Assembly (NCBI GenBank): GCA_035299505.1
Contig: DATGWL010000222.1
Coordinates: 37,438 to 101,437, forward strand
Source of the DNA: M3007 sp035299505
GTDB taxonomy: Bacteria > Bacteroidota > Bacteroidia > Chitinophagales > Saprospiraceae
Length of the DNA: 64,000 nt
Direction: 5' to 3'
Shown in pieces: positions 44,075 through 53,493 of this stretch (positions are counted from its first letter, which is position 1; each line of letters starts with the position of its first letter). The notes beneath the pieces were generated by a model. It searched no databases, was not told the origin of the DNA, and saw only the letters and a list, made by a program, of their open reading frames with translations. A program made the translations under genes and the position numbers.

Positions 44075-44659
44075 TTATTCTTCTGTTTTTTCTTCGGCGG
44101 CTGGAGCCTCTTCAGCAGCAGGAGCAGCTTCTTCAGCGGCAGCTTCTACTGGAGCTGCTGTTTCTTCAGCAACAGCTTCTACTACTTCTTCAGCTACTTC
44201 TTCAGCGGCAGGAGCTTCTTCTACCGGTGGAGCTGGTTTAGCTTTTACTTTAGCAACACCGTCAACGGAGGCTACAAATTTGCGCTTGGCTTCTTTGGTT
44301 TCTTCGCGACGCTTATTGATGTTGTTTTCTTTCTGCTCAATCCATTTAGCCAGCATTTCATCTGCTTTTTCCTGGCTGAATGCACCTTTAGCTACACCTT
44401 TAGCGAGGTGGCGCTGGTACAGCACGCCTTTGAAACGCAGGATAGCGTTCACGGTGTCGGTTGGCTGAGCGCCAACACCCATCCAGTAGTAAGCGCGATC
44501 GCGGCTCAGTTCAATGGTAGCAGGAACAGTCAGTGGATTGTAAGTGCCGATTTTCTCGATGAAACGGCCGTCACGTGGAGAGCGGCTGTCGGCGATTACG
44601 ATGTGGTAGAATGGAGCGGCTTTACGGCCTTTACGTTGCAGACGAATTTTAACTGCCAT
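44075..44659 (-). CDS. rpsP: 30S ribosomal protein S16 with long acidic tail
   Basis: 194 residues. The S16 core (1-85) starts MAVKIRLQRKGRKAAPFYHI and contains DSRSPRDGRFIEKIGTYNPL. It is followed by a charged helix (90-130, KENNINKRREETKEAKRK) and a low-complexity tail of Ala, Glu, Val and Pro (138-194). S16 binds 16S rRNA early in 30S assembly. Most bacterial S16 proteins have 80-90 residues; extended forms with an acidic tail are known in Bacteroidota. The usual partners rimM and trmD are not adjacent downstream. Confidence 0.96.
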   Translation of the reverse strand: MAVKIRLQRKGRKAAPFYHIVIADSRSPRDGRFIEKIGTYNPLTVPATIELSRDRAYYWMGVGAQPTDTVNAILRFKGVLYQRHLAKGVAKGAFSQEKADEMLAKWIEQKENNINKRREETKEAKRKFVASVDGVAKVKAKPAPPVEEAPAAEEVAEEVVEAVAEETAAPVEAAAEEAAPAAEEAPAAEEKTEE

Positions 44660-44852
44660 GGTAAAAATGGAAAATTTAAATGAGATACACTCGCCCGGCT
44701 ACTTATATCAAATAGCACCGGGCTTTTCAAGGGCCGCAAAGGTAATATGTTTTCTGTGGAAGAAGCAAAAAAGTTTGCAAAAAAGTGAAATTAGCGGCTT
44801 CGAAGTATCAGGATACCTGAGCCCAAAACGCAAAGACAGATGAACAATTGAC

Positions 44853-44959
44853 TGTCCGAATTCGTACACACTCGTTCGTGTTCGGACAATTTTTCAGGCG
44901 GTACAGACAATATAATACGCTGATAATCATTGTCTTATATTTGTGGCGCAGCATTTGGA
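44853..44959 (+). promoter_or_regulatory. Candidate sigma-54 promoter with upstream activator palindrome
   Basis: TGGCGCAGCATTTGGA (44944-44959) resembles the -24/-12 consensus TGGCACG-N4-TTGCA with the GG and TTG cores kept. About 75 bases upstream is TGTCCGAA (44853-44860), 20 bases, TTCGGACA (44881-44888), with partial inner symmetry (CG, AC/GT pairs), as expected for an activator dimer site. Transcription would start near 44971, 115 bases before the permease gene. rpoN is encoded in this window; the activator is not. Confidence 0.55.
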
Positions 44960-45013
44960 CCAGTCACTGTATAGCACAGGGCAGTCTGCGGGGTCGTAAG
45001 ACCCACGCAGGGC

Positions 45014-45055
45014 GAAATGACTCCTAAATGACCTAAATGACTACTAAATGACCCA
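45014..45055. repeat. AAATGACC-type tandem repeat
   Basis: Imperfect units AAATGACTCCT, AAATGACCT, AAATGACTACT and AAATGACCC in the leader of the first permease gene. The unit is the same as in the right arm of the element at 11283-11615. A hairpin CTGCGGGGTC-GTAA-GACCCACGCAG precedes it (44986-45010). Confidence 0.8.
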
Positions 45056-45085
45056 ATAACACTAATTGCGGGCAACAACTAAGCT

Positions 45086-47440
45086 ATGATTCAGAACCTT
45101 TTCAAAACTTCCTTTCGCCTGCTTTGGCGAGACCGGTTTTATACCCTGCTTAACATAGCCGGATTATCCATCGGCATGGCGGCAGCCGTATTTATGTTCC
45201 TGTGGGCCGGCGATGAACTTACCTACGATCATATGCATCCAAATGGAGAGCGTATTTACAGGGTACTAACCAACTGGAAGTTTGGAGAGGAACGGGAGTA
45301 TACCTCCTCTTGCTCAGCCCCTCTGACTGATGAGGCCCGGAACAGCGTGCCTGGCATAGACCAAATGGTGCGCACCTGGGACCTGGGAGAACAAACCTTT
45401 TTAGTGGGCCCCAATGCTGCAGCACTGGAAAATGTGAGCCTGGTAGAACAGGGGTATTTTACTATTTTTCAGTTTCCATTTTTGCTGGGCAATGCTCAAA
45501 CAGCATTATCCCAACCCGGTAATCTGGTACTGACCGAATCATCTGCCATCAAACTCTTTGGCAAAATTCCTGACCTGGGCGCTACCCTGCGTCACCCCAC
45601 CAAAGGGGATTTTCAGGTAGGCGCCATTCTCAAGGATCTGCCCACCAACTCCAGCATTCAGTTTGACGCCGTTTTACCCTGGGAGGGCAACGTGCCGAAA
45701 TTTGCACGCAATCCCAAAGACGCTTTTCGCTGGGGGCAAATCAATTTCCCGACCTGGGTGCTGCTGCGCCCGGATGCCGATCCGGCGAAAGTGGCCGAAC
45801 AATTTTCTGTAATTGCCGGTAAAGAACGATCCGGAGATGAGGCCTTTTATTATGCCCTGCAAAATGTGCGCGACATCCACTTTTATTCCGGTTTTCTACG
45901 TTGGGGCGACTATGGTAGCCTGGCTACTGTTCGGGTGGTGGGATTAATCGGACTGCTGGTGTTGCTGATCGCCTGTATTAATTACGTCAACCTAACCATG
46001 GCGCGCACCGTGGGGCGCGCACGCATGGTGGGCATTCGTCAGGCCATTGGTGCAGGCAAATGGCAGTTATTCGGACAATCCATGCTGGAATCTGGCATAA
46101 CCGTGCTGATTGCCACCCTGTTTGCCGCAGGATTGACCTGGCTGGGTATGCCTGCCTTTGAAAAAATAGGCGGGAAAGACTTTACCCTGAGTCAGGTATT
46201 TGGCAGCCAGAGCCTGGCTATTCTGGGAGGTACAGCCCTGATTGCCTGGTTGGCAAGTGGCTTGCATCCGGCGACGCAAATGAGTCGGTTCAAACCTGTT
46301 ACTGCCTTAAAAGGAGAGGTTCCGGGATCGGGCTCGCACTGGTTGCGCAGAATACTGGTAACCAGCCAGTTTGTGTTTTCAATTGGACTCGGCATTTGCG
46401 CGTTGCTCATTTTCAAACAATTGCAATTTACCCAGGAGAAAAAGCTGGGTTTTGACCGTGAGCATGCCTTCATGTTTTTTGTGCCGGATGATCGTGCGGC
46501 GCAACTCAAAGCAGAATTAACCCAGCAACCAGGCATATTGGGGGTTTCGTGCAGCGATAACCCTTTTGTTGATCTGGGAAGTCAGTGCAGCGGCGATAAC
46601 TGGGAGGGCAAAACCCCGGAACAGCCTTCAGATCTGTGGCAAATCAACGTAGATCCCGATTTTCCACAGTTTTTCAACCTGGAATTGGCGGAAGGGCGTT
46701 GGTTTAATCCCGGAGTCATGGATTCCACCTCTTTTGTAATCAACGAATCGGCTGTAAAAATGATGCAATTCCAGGGTTCTCCGCTTGGCAAATGGATGGA
46801 CCACGGTGGAATTCGGGGCACTATTGTGGGCGTTTGCAAGGATTTTCATTTCAAATCCCTGCACAACCGCATCGAACCCATGATCTTTTCTTCCTTGCCG
46901 GGCTTCTATGTTTTTCATGTAAAAACCTCCGGCGCGCAGGCGGCACAGGCCATTGCATCCTCCCAGGCGTTTTATCAAAAGGTGTATCCCAATAAGATCT
47001 TTAAATATCATTTCCTCGACGAGTTGTACAACGATCTGTACAAATCTGAGGCGCGGGTAGCCCAGCTGACCGGAGTGTTCACCGGTTTGGCGCTGTTTAT
47101 TTCCTGTTTGGGTCTGTTTGGTTTGGCGGCTTTTGCGGCGGCGCAACGCACCAAGGAAATAGGCATCAGAAAAACCCTGGGCGCCAGCGTGGCCTCGGTG
47201 GTGGCCCTGCTCAGCAAGGATTTCGTGAAAATGGTGCTCATTACACTGATCATCGCTTCCCCGCTGGCGTATTATCTCATGCAGCAATGGCTGGCAGAAT
47301 TTGCCTACCAAATGGCCTTCCCCTGGTGGGTGTTCCCGCTCGTGGGTATTCTGGCGGTACTGCTGGCTTTCATTACCGTGAGTTTTCAAAGCATCAAAGC
47401 CGCGCTGGAAAATCCGGTGAAGGCGCTGAGGAGTGAATGA
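45086..47440 (+). CDS. MacB/FtsX-type ABC permease (1)
   Basis: 784 residues in the double-FtsX layout: N-terminal helix (17-38), large extracytoplasmic MacB_PCD domain (40-270), helices about 280-300, 330-350 and 375-395, a second periplasmic domain (about 440-650), and three C-terminal helices. The FtsX signature RTKEIGIRKTLGAS is near 690. Such permeases work with a LolD/MacB-type ATPase and often export peptides, lipids or drugs. No ATPase is adjacent. It is transcribed with the next gene, its paralogue, behind a putative sigma-54 promoter. Confidence 0.9.
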   Translation: MIQNLFKTSFRLLWRDRFYTLLNIAGLSIGMAAAVFMFLWAGDELTYDHMHPNGERIYRVLTNWKFGEEREYTSSCSAPLTDEARNSVPGIDQMVRTWDLGEQTFLVGPNAAALENVSLVEQGYFTIFQFPFLLGNAQTALSQPGNLVLTESSAIKLFGKIPDLGATLRHPTKGDFQVGAILKDLPTNSSIQFDAVLPWEGNVPKFARNPKDAFRWGQINFPTWVLLRPDADPAKVAEQFSVIAGKERSGDEAFYYALQNVRDIHFYSGFLRWGDYGSLATVRVVGLIGLLVLLIACINYVNLTMARTVGRARMVGIRQAIGAGKWQLFGQSMLESGITVLIATLFAAGLTWLGMPAFEKIGGKDFTLSQVFGSQSLAILGGTALIAWLASGLHPATQMSRFKPVTALKGEVPGSGSHWLRRILVTSQFVFSIGLGICALLIFKQLQFTQEKKLGFDREHAFMFFVPDDRAAQLKAELTQQPGILGVSCSDNPFVDLGSQCSGDNWEGKTPEQPSDLWQINVDPDFPQFFNLELAEGRWFNPGVMDSTSFVINESAVKMMQFQGSPLGKWMDHGGIRGTIVGVCKDFHFKSLHNRIEPMIFSSLPGFYVFHVKTSGAQAAQAIASSQAFYQKVYPNKIFKYHFLDELYNDLYKSEARVAQLTGVFTGLALFISCLGLFGLAAFAAAQRTKEIGIRKTLGASVASVVALLSKDFVKMVLITLIIASPLAYYLMQQWLAEFAYQMAFPWWVFPLVGILAVLLAFITVSFQSIKAALENPVKALRSE

Positions 47441-47452
47441 CTTAGTGGTGCC

Positions 47453-47504
47453 CCCCAACTCAAACACTCAAAAACCCAAAAACTCAAAAACTCAAACACC
47501 CAAC
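47453..47504. repeat. AACTCAAA-type tandem repeat
   Basis: Units of 8 bases (AACTCAAA, CACTCAAA, AACCCAAA) fill the gap between the two permease genes and end one base before the second start codon. Confidence 0.85.
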
Positions 47505-47505
47505 C

Positions 47506-49896
47506 ATGATCCAGAATTATCTCAAACTAGCGCTCCGCAATTTGTCCAAGCACCCGTTGTTTGCCGGGCTGAACGTATTTGGTTTGGCGCTTGGACTGGC
47601 CGTTTCACTGCTATTATTCCTGCATGTTCAGCAGGAGTGGTTTTTTGATCGGTATCATAGCAAAGCCGACCGGATCTACCGGGCAACGCTGAATGCTTTT
47701 TGGGATCCGGCCGAGCCTGAGGTATTGGCGAATGTACCGAATGTGTTGGGGCCAGCCATGAAAGAGGCCATTCCCGTGGTGGAGCAATATGCCCGGTTAT
47801 TAAAGCATGAGTTCGGCCGGACAGCATTCATACAGGCAGGAGAACGGCGACTGACAGAAGATCAACTGTTCTGGGCAGACCCAGGTTTTTTTGATATTTT
47901 TGACGTAAAACTGATTGCCGGCGACCTGTACAGCGCCCTAAACCAACCGAATACGGCAGCCATCAGCAGGTCTACGGCCATCAGGTATTTTGGCACTGAG
48001 CATGTGGTTGGTCAAACCATCCGGGTGGATCAAATCAATCCGCTGGAGATCAAAGCGGTGTTTGAAGATTTCCCTGGCAACTCCTCTCTGGACCCAAAAG
48101 TGCTGGGTTCTTTTCAAACGATGAAATGGGCTAACAACCGCCTGGTTTGGAGTAATTCCAGTTTTGAAACCTGGATTTTGCTTAGCCCGGAAGCTAAAAA
48201 GCCTGATGTGGAGCAACAAATGGCAGCCTTACTGGATAAAAACGTGGCAAAGGAAGACCAACGGTTTTCACTTTGGCTGCAACCACTCCGGGAAATACAC
48301 TTGTTTTCTGCACAAATGCGCAGCAACTACTGCGACCGCCTGGGCGACCCCAAACAGGTAGCTATATTGGGCGTATTGGCCCTGGCAGTACTCCTGATTG
48401 CTTGTTTCAACTACATGAATCTGTCTACAGCCCGGGCGCAGCTTCGGTTTCGGGAAGTAGGCATTAATAAAACCATGGGCGCTTCCGGCAGCCAGATGAT
48501 GCTGCGTTTTTATACAGAAGCAGCCATTCTGACCATTTTTGCAGCGGCTTTAAGTTTGCTGCTCCTGGCTCTTGGCATCCCCTTTTTCAACCAACTGGCT
48601 GATAAACAACTATCCATGAACATGTTAGCCGACCCCGCTACCGGGCTGTCGGCTTTGGGCATTCTCGGCGCCGTGGTATTGATTGCAGGTTCGTATCCGG
48701 CGTTTTTTCTGTCGGGATTCTCGCCTAAAAACCTGTTGCAAACCAGTTTTAGAAAAAATACCGGCGCTGGATGGTTCCGGCGTTCACTGGTAATTACCCA
48801 ATTTACCGCATCGGTGGTGCTGATCATTGGCACCATGGTGTTGCATGAACAAATGAAGTTTATCCAGCAAAAGAAACTTGGATTTGAACCGGAACAAGTG
48901 GTGGCCATCACCACTATTGCCGCCGAGAGTCGCGACCAGATCAATACCCTGATCCAGTCTTACGGACAAATCAGCACTGTAAAATCCGTTTGCCGGGCGC
49001 AGGCATTCCCCGGACAATCTGTCAGTATACGCAATCTGACCAAAGGCATCCACGATGAGGAAGGCGCCGAGTTGCTCACCAATCATGTGGCGCCGGGGTT
49101 TGAAAAAGTATTGGGTATTAAACTGATAAGCGGAACAACACTGCCGCCCAAGCAGCCAGGCGACACCATGGTGCAGGTGGTGTTGAATGAAAAAGCGGTG
49201 AAATATCTGGGCAGCACACCGGAGCAAATCATAGGACAGAAAGTGCAGTGTGATCTGGGCGACAACGCCTATGTGGTGGGCGTGGTGGAAGATTTCCATG
49301 CCCAGTCTTTGCATCAAACCATTACGGCTTACGCCTTTCACAATGCAGAAACCGAAACACGCCGGTATTTGCTGGTAAAACTGGACACCCGTGACATTCA
49401 GCAATCTATGGCACAGCTGGAAAACGCGTTCAAACAAGTGATGCCGCATTCAGCTTTTCAGTATCAGTTTGTGGATGATTACCTGCAAAAAATGTATCAA
49501 ACAGAGGCCCGTACAGCGGCTGTGGTGAATGTCTTTTCCCTGCTGTCGATCCTGGTTTCCTGTCTGGGATTATTCGGTCTGGCGGCCTTTGCTGCTGAAC
49601 AGCGGGTAAAAGAAATCGGCATCCGCAAGGTATTGGGCGCGAGCATCATGGGCATAACCGGACTGCTGGCCCGCGATTTTCTGAAATGGGTATTGCTGGC
49701 GGTTTTGATTGCTTCACCCATTGCCTGGTACCTGACAGACCGCTGGTTGTCAGACTTTGCCTTCCGGATTGAACTGCAATGGTGGTGGTTTGTGCTGGCA
49801 GGTGTGGTGGCCCTGACCGTGGCCTTGCTCACGGTGAGTTTTCAGAGTATCCGCGCGGCGCTGGAGAATCCTGTGAAGTCGTTGGGGCGGGAGTGA
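47506..49896 (+). CDS. MacB/FtsX-type ABC permease (2)
   Basis: 796 residues, same layout as the preceding gene: N-terminal helix (17-38), MacB_PCD domain, central helices including VAILGVLALAVLLIACFNYM, a second periplasmic domain, and C-terminal helices after EQRVKEIGIRKVLGAS. A tandem paralogue. Pairs like this are frequent in Bacteroidota and may form heterodimers. The transported substrate is unknown. Confidence 0.9.
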   Translation: MIQNYLKLALRNLSKHPLFAGLNVFGLALGLAVSLLLFLHVQQEWFFDRYHSKADRIYRATLNAFWDPAEPEVLANVPNVLGPAMKEAIPVVEQYARLLKHEFGRTAFIQAGERRLTEDQLFWADPGFFDIFDVKLIAGDLYSALNQPNTAAISRSTAIRYFGTEHVVGQTIRVDQINPLEIKAVFEDFPGNSSLDPKVLGSFQTMKWANNRLVWSNSSFETWILLSPEAKKPDVEQQMAALLDKNVAKEDQRFSLWLQPLREIHLFSAQMRSNYCDRLGDPKQVAILGVLALAVLLIACFNYMNLSTARAQLRFREVGINKTMGASGSQMMLRFYTEAAILTIFAAALSLLLLALGIPFFNQLADKQLSMNMLADPATGLSALGILGAVVLIAGSYPAFFLSGFSPKNLLQTSFRKNTGAGWFRRSLVITQFTASVVLIIGTMVLHEQMKFIQQKKLGFEPEQVVAITTIAAESRDQINTLIQSYGQISTVKSVCRAQAFPGQSVSIRNLTKGIHDEEGAELLTNHVAPGFEKVLGIKLISGTTLPPKQPGDTMVQVVLNEKAVKYLGSTPEQIIGQKVQCDLGDNAYVVGVVEDFHAQSLHQTITAYAFHNAETETRRYLLVKLDTRDIQQSMAQLENAFKQVMPHSAFQYQFVDDYLQKMYQTEARTAAVVNVFSLLSILVSCLGLFGLAAFAAEQRVKEIGIRKVLGASIMGITGLLARDFLKWVLLAVLIASPIAWYLTDRWLSDFAFRIELQWWWFVLAGVVALTVALLTVSFQSIRAALENPVKSLGRE

Positions 49897-49951
49897 GGTT
49901 GTAGGTATACATTTCAGTATATATTTGCCTGATAATGTATACCAGCAAATT

Positions 49952-51151
49952 ATGAAAAACCAGCTCCCTCGAATTAGCCTTTTTGTCTGTTTATGCCTGT
50001 TTTTATACACAGATTGTCTTGCACAACGCTCCATGATAGGAGTGGGCATAAATCTGGTGGATGCCAATGTCGGCCACACAGAAAACTATCCCCGAATCAA
50101 AGGTGTAATGCCGCGCTCACCTGCTGAAGAGGCTGGTTTCAAGCCCGGAGATATTATCTGGTCTATTGATGGGGAGGACCTAAACGGGTGGGCTGCCAAA
50201 AAGGTCTCCAGTCTAGTTGCGGGCGACTCAGGCGTGGTGCGCACTTTTGTAGTAGGCGCCGACAAGCGCAAGGTGGCCGTAGCGCTCAGGCAAATTACCG
50301 GGAACTGCATAGAAGGCGATTGTCAGAATGGAACGGGCAGGATGGAAGAAGTTAACGGTTGCATTTATCAGGGAAGCTTTTTTAATGGCAAATTTGATGG
50401 AAATGGGGAATATTGGCATGTAGAACAGGATAAGGTAAACTTCTACTACAAAGGACAGATGGTGGAAGGGAAATTTGAAGGTGTGGGAAAATTAGTAAGC
50501 TTGCAGAATGATTACCGGTACGAGGGCTTTTTCAGAGGCGGTACAGTTTCCGGGAAAGCTCGGGTAACCTATGTAAAGATTAAGACCTTTTATGAGGGGT
50601 ATTTTTTTCAGGGCAATCCACTTGGCCCCGGTACTATGACTTATCCAACTGGAGAAACCAGGCAAATCAATCCTAAGTCTTGGGTGGACTTACGTGAAGC
50701 CACAGGTCAGGAGAAAAAGGCCGACCATACTCAGCGAAAATCATGGACTGAGTTTAACCAACAAATGCAGGAAACGGAAGCAGTCTTGCTTGAACTGGCA
50801 GAGAAATACAAACAATTCCATCAAAAATACCAGGAGGCAACACAAAAGTTTAGCAGTGCCTATGTGATAGAAACATATACTTCAGGCAGCTTTCAACAAT
50901 ATATTCAAACCCTTGATAAGGCAGATACCCTGTTTGATGCGTGCCATCAGGCCTTTTTCGACACCAATTTCACCACCCAACAAGTGGCTGGCGCAGAAAG
51001 CTGGCTGGAAATATTAACCCCGGTTATGGCAGCCATCACCGCCAAAGAAAGCAATGGATTGAGGTCTCCATTAACGGTGTTTTTACAGGATAATATTACA
51101 AAATGGGTTCAGGGGAGTGTTTTGAAGGCGAGGGGGGTGAGGGGTATGTGA
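49952..51151 (+). CDS. Exported PDZ-MORN protein
   Basis: 399 residues from the ATG at 49952, which opens a signal peptide (KNQLPRISLFVCLCLFLYTDCLAQ). A PDZ domain follows (about 28-115, KGVMPRSPAEEAGFKPGDII), then four or five MORN-like repeats (about 125-235, e.g. YQGSFFNGKFDGNGEYWH, YKGQMVEGKFEGVGKL). The last part is a helical domain (250-395). MORN repeats often mediate lipid or protein contact. Located after the permeases but with 55 bases between, so linkage is uncertain. Confidence 0.85.
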   Translation: MKNQLPRISLFVCLCLFLYTDCLAQRSMIGVGINLVDANVGHTENYPRIKGVMPRSPAEEAGFKPGDIIWSIDGEDLNGWAAKKVSSLVAGDSGVVRTFVVGADKRKVAVALRQITGNCIEGDCQNGTGRMEEVNGCIYQGSFFNGKFDGNGEYWHVEQDKVNFYYKGQMVEGKFEGVGKLVSLQNDYRYEGFFRGGTVSGKARVTYVKIKTFYEGYFFQGNPLGPGTMTYPTGETRQINPKSWVDLREATGQEKKADHTQRKSWTEFNQQMQETEAVLLELAEKYKQFHQKYQEATQKFSSAYVIETYTSGSFQQYIQTLDKADTLFDACHQAFFDTNFTTQQVAGAESWLEILTPVMAAITAKESNGLRSPLTVFLQDNITKWVQGSVLKARGVRGM

Positions 51152-51200
51152 GAGGGGGCTTTTTGAGCCTGCTGCTGGCAGCAAATATGGCCATCATACT

Positions 51201-51470
51201 TTATTTCAAGCCGCGTTCTTGTAATACCTCTTCCAAGTCCTTGTTTTTATTTGGAGCTTTAAGTATTCTGTAGATGAAAACTACGGGAATTAACATTGAA
51301 ATGAATCCCAAATTAATATGGGGATTCAAGATCCAGGATACCACTCCAAAAATGAGTATTCCTGCCAAAAAACCAATAGATGTTGCATACCAAAGTTTGG
51401 ATTTCACCAACTTTTTTTTCTCCGCTAAAAGTTCTTCGTCAGTCAGTTTGTAAAAGTCTTCTTTTCCCAT
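51201..51470 (-). CDS. Small two-helix membrane protein
   Basis: 89 residues. A charged N-terminal helix (GKEDFYKLTDEELLAEKKKL) is followed by two membrane helices (about 29-47 and 53-68) and a charged end with DLEEVLQERGLK. It resembles small uncharacterised Bacteroidota proteins that begin with a similar LTDEELL helix. Function unknown. Divergent from the ncRNA region. Confidence 0.75.
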   Translation of the reverse strand: MGKEDFYKLTDEELLAEKKKLVKSKLWYATSIGFLAGILIFGVVSWILNPHINLGFISMLIPVVFIYRILKAPNKNKDLEEVLQERGLK

Positions 51471-51649
51471 AATTCTTTGTTTGTTGATTTTTTAGCACTG
51501 AATCCTACTTCCGTCCCCCTTTACCTCCAATTCACGCATGCACCGGGGCCCACCTTAGGTTACAATTATTCATTGTATCGTTTCGCAAGCAAAGCACGGC
51601 AATTTCCTCAAAAAACCAGCTGCTGTTCATCAATTAATTTTCCCCCTGC

Positions 51650-51722
51650 CCCCTCACCAAAACACCAAAACACTAAAACACCAAAACACTAAAACACTTA
51701 AACACTTAAACACCGAAACATA
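51650..51722. repeat. AAAACACC/AAAACACT tandem repeat
   Basis: About eight units of 8 bases (AAAACACC, AAAACACT, TTAAACAC) upstream of the ncRNA promoter box. The rest of 51471-51650 shows no feature I can support. Confidence 0.85.
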
Positions 51723-51743
51723 CAAACCCCTTATCTTTGCACT

Positions 51744-51965
51744 CCCACAGGCGTCGATCTCTCTGCGCCGGCTCGAACACTTTACATTTTTATGGGGTAC
51801 TCCCCGGTATCAAGGAAAGTTGTTGCCGTTGACTTGTCCGGCTACATGCAGCTACGCCCGAACACCGTTCTGTCTACCCCGCTTTACAAAGACTGCGAAG
51901 CCTTGGTTTTGCACAAACCGGCGTCTGTGGGTTTACAAAAATGTCACCGCTACGCGGTTCTTTTT
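51744..51965 (+). ncRNA. Candidate structured ncRNA (6S-like?)
   Basis: A TATCTTTG -7 element (51732-51739) predicts a start at about 51744. From that base CCCACAGGCGTCG (51744-51756) pairs with CGGCGTCTGTGGG (51919-51931): 13 continuous pairs, two of them G-U. Inside, after unpaired stretches on both sides, GGCT (51770-51773) can pair with AGCC (51899-51902), and GGGG-TACT-CCCC (51794-51805) forms a hairpin. The RNA would end at ACCGC-TAC-GCGGT-TCTTTTT (51946-51965). No coding potential is convincing. A closing stem, an open central region and about 190-base length recall 6S RNA, but the family is not proven; a leader of pepD is the alternative. Confidence 0.5.
51937..51965. repeat. Dispersed palindrome ACCGC-TAC-GCGGT
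   Basis: Reverse-complement copy of the element at 16009-16036, differing by one base in the loop region. With its T-run it serves as a terminator-like hairpin at the end of the candidate ncRNA. A second small palindrome, TTTTGAGC-AA-GCTCAAAA, follows (51967-51984). Confidence 0.75.
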
Positions 51966-51995
51966 AATTTTGAGCAAGCTCAAAATCAGTGGGCA

Positions 51996-52035
51996 GCTCC
52001 CCGTCTACCGTCTACCGTCCACCGTCTACCGTCTA
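51996..52035. repeat. CCGTCTA/CCGTCCA heptamer repeat
   Basis: Five to six heptamers directly before the pepD start codon. It is the reverse complement of the heptamers at 25403-25480 and 63848-64000. Confidence 0.9.
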
Positions 52036-52042
52036 ACAATCC

Positions 52043-53485
52043 ATGTCCGACCAAATTCGCCAACTCGCCCCTAGCCTCCCCTGGAGCCTTTTCGCTGATC
52101 TGAATGCCGTACCTCGTCCTTCCAAAAAAGAAGAACGTATTGCCCAATGGGTGCTTGATTTTGCCAAAAAACACGGCCTGGAATCCCAGCGTGATGCTTT
52201 TGGCAACATCATTGTGCGCAAACCAGCCTCTCCCGGCCGGGAAAAACGCCCCGTTACCATTCTGCAAGGGCATCTGGATATGGTGCACTCCAAAAATGCC
52301 GGCGTAAACTTCGACTTTGAAAAGCAGGGCATTGATATGTATGTAGACGGCGACTGGGTATGTGCGCGCGGAACCACCCTGGGCGCAGACAATGGCCTGG
52401 GCGTTGCCGCCATTCTGGCTGTTTTGGCCTCCAAAGACATTGTGCACCCGCCTCTGGAAGCCCTGTTTACCCTGGATGAAGAGCAAGGACTCGGCGGAGC
52501 CAAAAACCTTGGGCGCGGATTACTCAAAGGCAAGGTGCTGCTCAATCTGGACACCGAGGAAGACCACGTACTCACCATCGGTTGCGCCGGCGGCATTGAT
52601 ACCCTCATAGATTGGGATTACAAACAGGATAAAGCGCCGGAAAACCATACAGCGTACACCATCACCGTAAACCAATTGCTGGGCGGACACAGCGGTATGG
52701 ACATCAACCGGGGTCGCGGCAATGCCAATAAACTCCTTGCGCGTGTGCTCATGACCTGCGCACCTGCGGGCGTACGCCTGGCAGCTTTCGACGGAGGTAA
52801 CCTGCGCAACGAGATCCCTCGTGAAGCCCGGGCCCTGGTGCTGGTGAAAAACGACAAACGTTTCCATAAGCTGCTTCAGGCAGCCGCAAAAGAACTCCGC
52901 ACCGAGTTCCAGACTGCCGAACCCAAACTCAACGTTCAGGCAGATCCGGCCACAGCACCGGCCCAGGTGATGCGCAAAAGCGATCAGGTCAAATTTCTCA
53001 ACGCCCTGCGCGCCGTACACAACGGCGTGTTCCGAATGAGTCCGGAAATTCCGGGACTGGTGGAAGCGTCCTCCAATCTTGCCAAGATCACGCTCAAAGA
53101 CGGGCACCTCAGCATCGGATCCCTGCAGCGTAGCTCCGTGGAGTCCAGCAAAGCCGATGTAGCTGCCGCCTTCCGCGCACCGTTCGACCTGCTGGGCGCT
53201 AAAGTGCAAACAGCCAATGCTTACCCCGGCTGGAAACCCAACCCGAGCTCCAAAGTGGTGCAAAAAATGGCGGGGCTTTATGAAAAAATGTTCGGCCATG
53301 CACCAGTCATCGAAGCCTGTCATGCCGGCCTGGAATGTGGCATCATCGGCGAGGCCTACAAGGGTTTGGACATGGTATCCTTTGGTCCGTTGATCACCGG
53401 CGCTCACAGCCCGGATGAACGCGCGTCCATCTCCAGCTTTGCCAAATTCTGGAAATTTTACCTGGAAACGCTGGCGGGGATATAA
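52043..53485 (+). CDS. pepD: Aminoacyl-histidine dipeptidase (cytosolic nonspecific dipeptidase)
   Basis: 480 residues, M20 metallopeptidase of the PepD type. Zinc ligands: H in LQGHLDMVH (about 77), D in GADNGLGVAA, and E-E in FTLDEEQGLGG. The dimerisation domain contains LLGGHSGMDINRGRGNA. The C-terminal catalytic part has ACHAGLECG and the last ligand in GAHSPDE. It cleaves Xaa-His and other dipeptides in the cytoplasm. Length is typical (480-490). Its leader consists of heptamer repeats, so its promoter is not visible. Confidence 0.95.
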   Translation: MSDQIRQLAPSLPWSLFADLNAVPRPSKKEERIAQWVLDFAKKHGLESQRDAFGNIIVRKPASPGREKRPVTILQGHLDMVHSKNAGVNFDFEKQGIDMYVDGDWVCARGTTLGADNGLGVAAILAVLASKDIVHPPLEALFTLDEEQGLGGAKNLGRGLLKGKVLLNLDTEEDHVLTIGCAGGIDTLIDWDYKQDKAPENHTAYTITVNQLLGGHSGMDINRGRGNANKLLARVLMTCAPAGVRLAAFDGGNLRNEIPREARALVLVKNDKRFHKLLQAAAKELRTEFQTAEPKLNVQADPATAPAQVMRKSDQVKFLNALRAVHNGVFRMSPEIPGLVEASSNLAKITLKDGHLSIGSLQRSSVESSKADVAAAFRAPFDLLGAKVQTANAYPGWKPNPSSKVVQKMAGLYEKMFGHAPVIEACHAGLECGIIGEAYKGLDMVSFGPLITGAHSPDERASISSFAKFWKFYLETLAGI

Positions 53486-53493
53486 GGACTGTA

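Noticed and set aside
46628..47467. Minus-strand ORF of 279 codons
   Set aside because: Lies fully inside the FtsX permease gene, with no recognisable product and typical shadow composition.
51792..52103. Plus-strand ORF of 103 codons before pepD
   Set aside because: It spans the structured ncRNA candidate, a terminator-like hairpin and heptamer repeats, and overlaps pepD in another frame.
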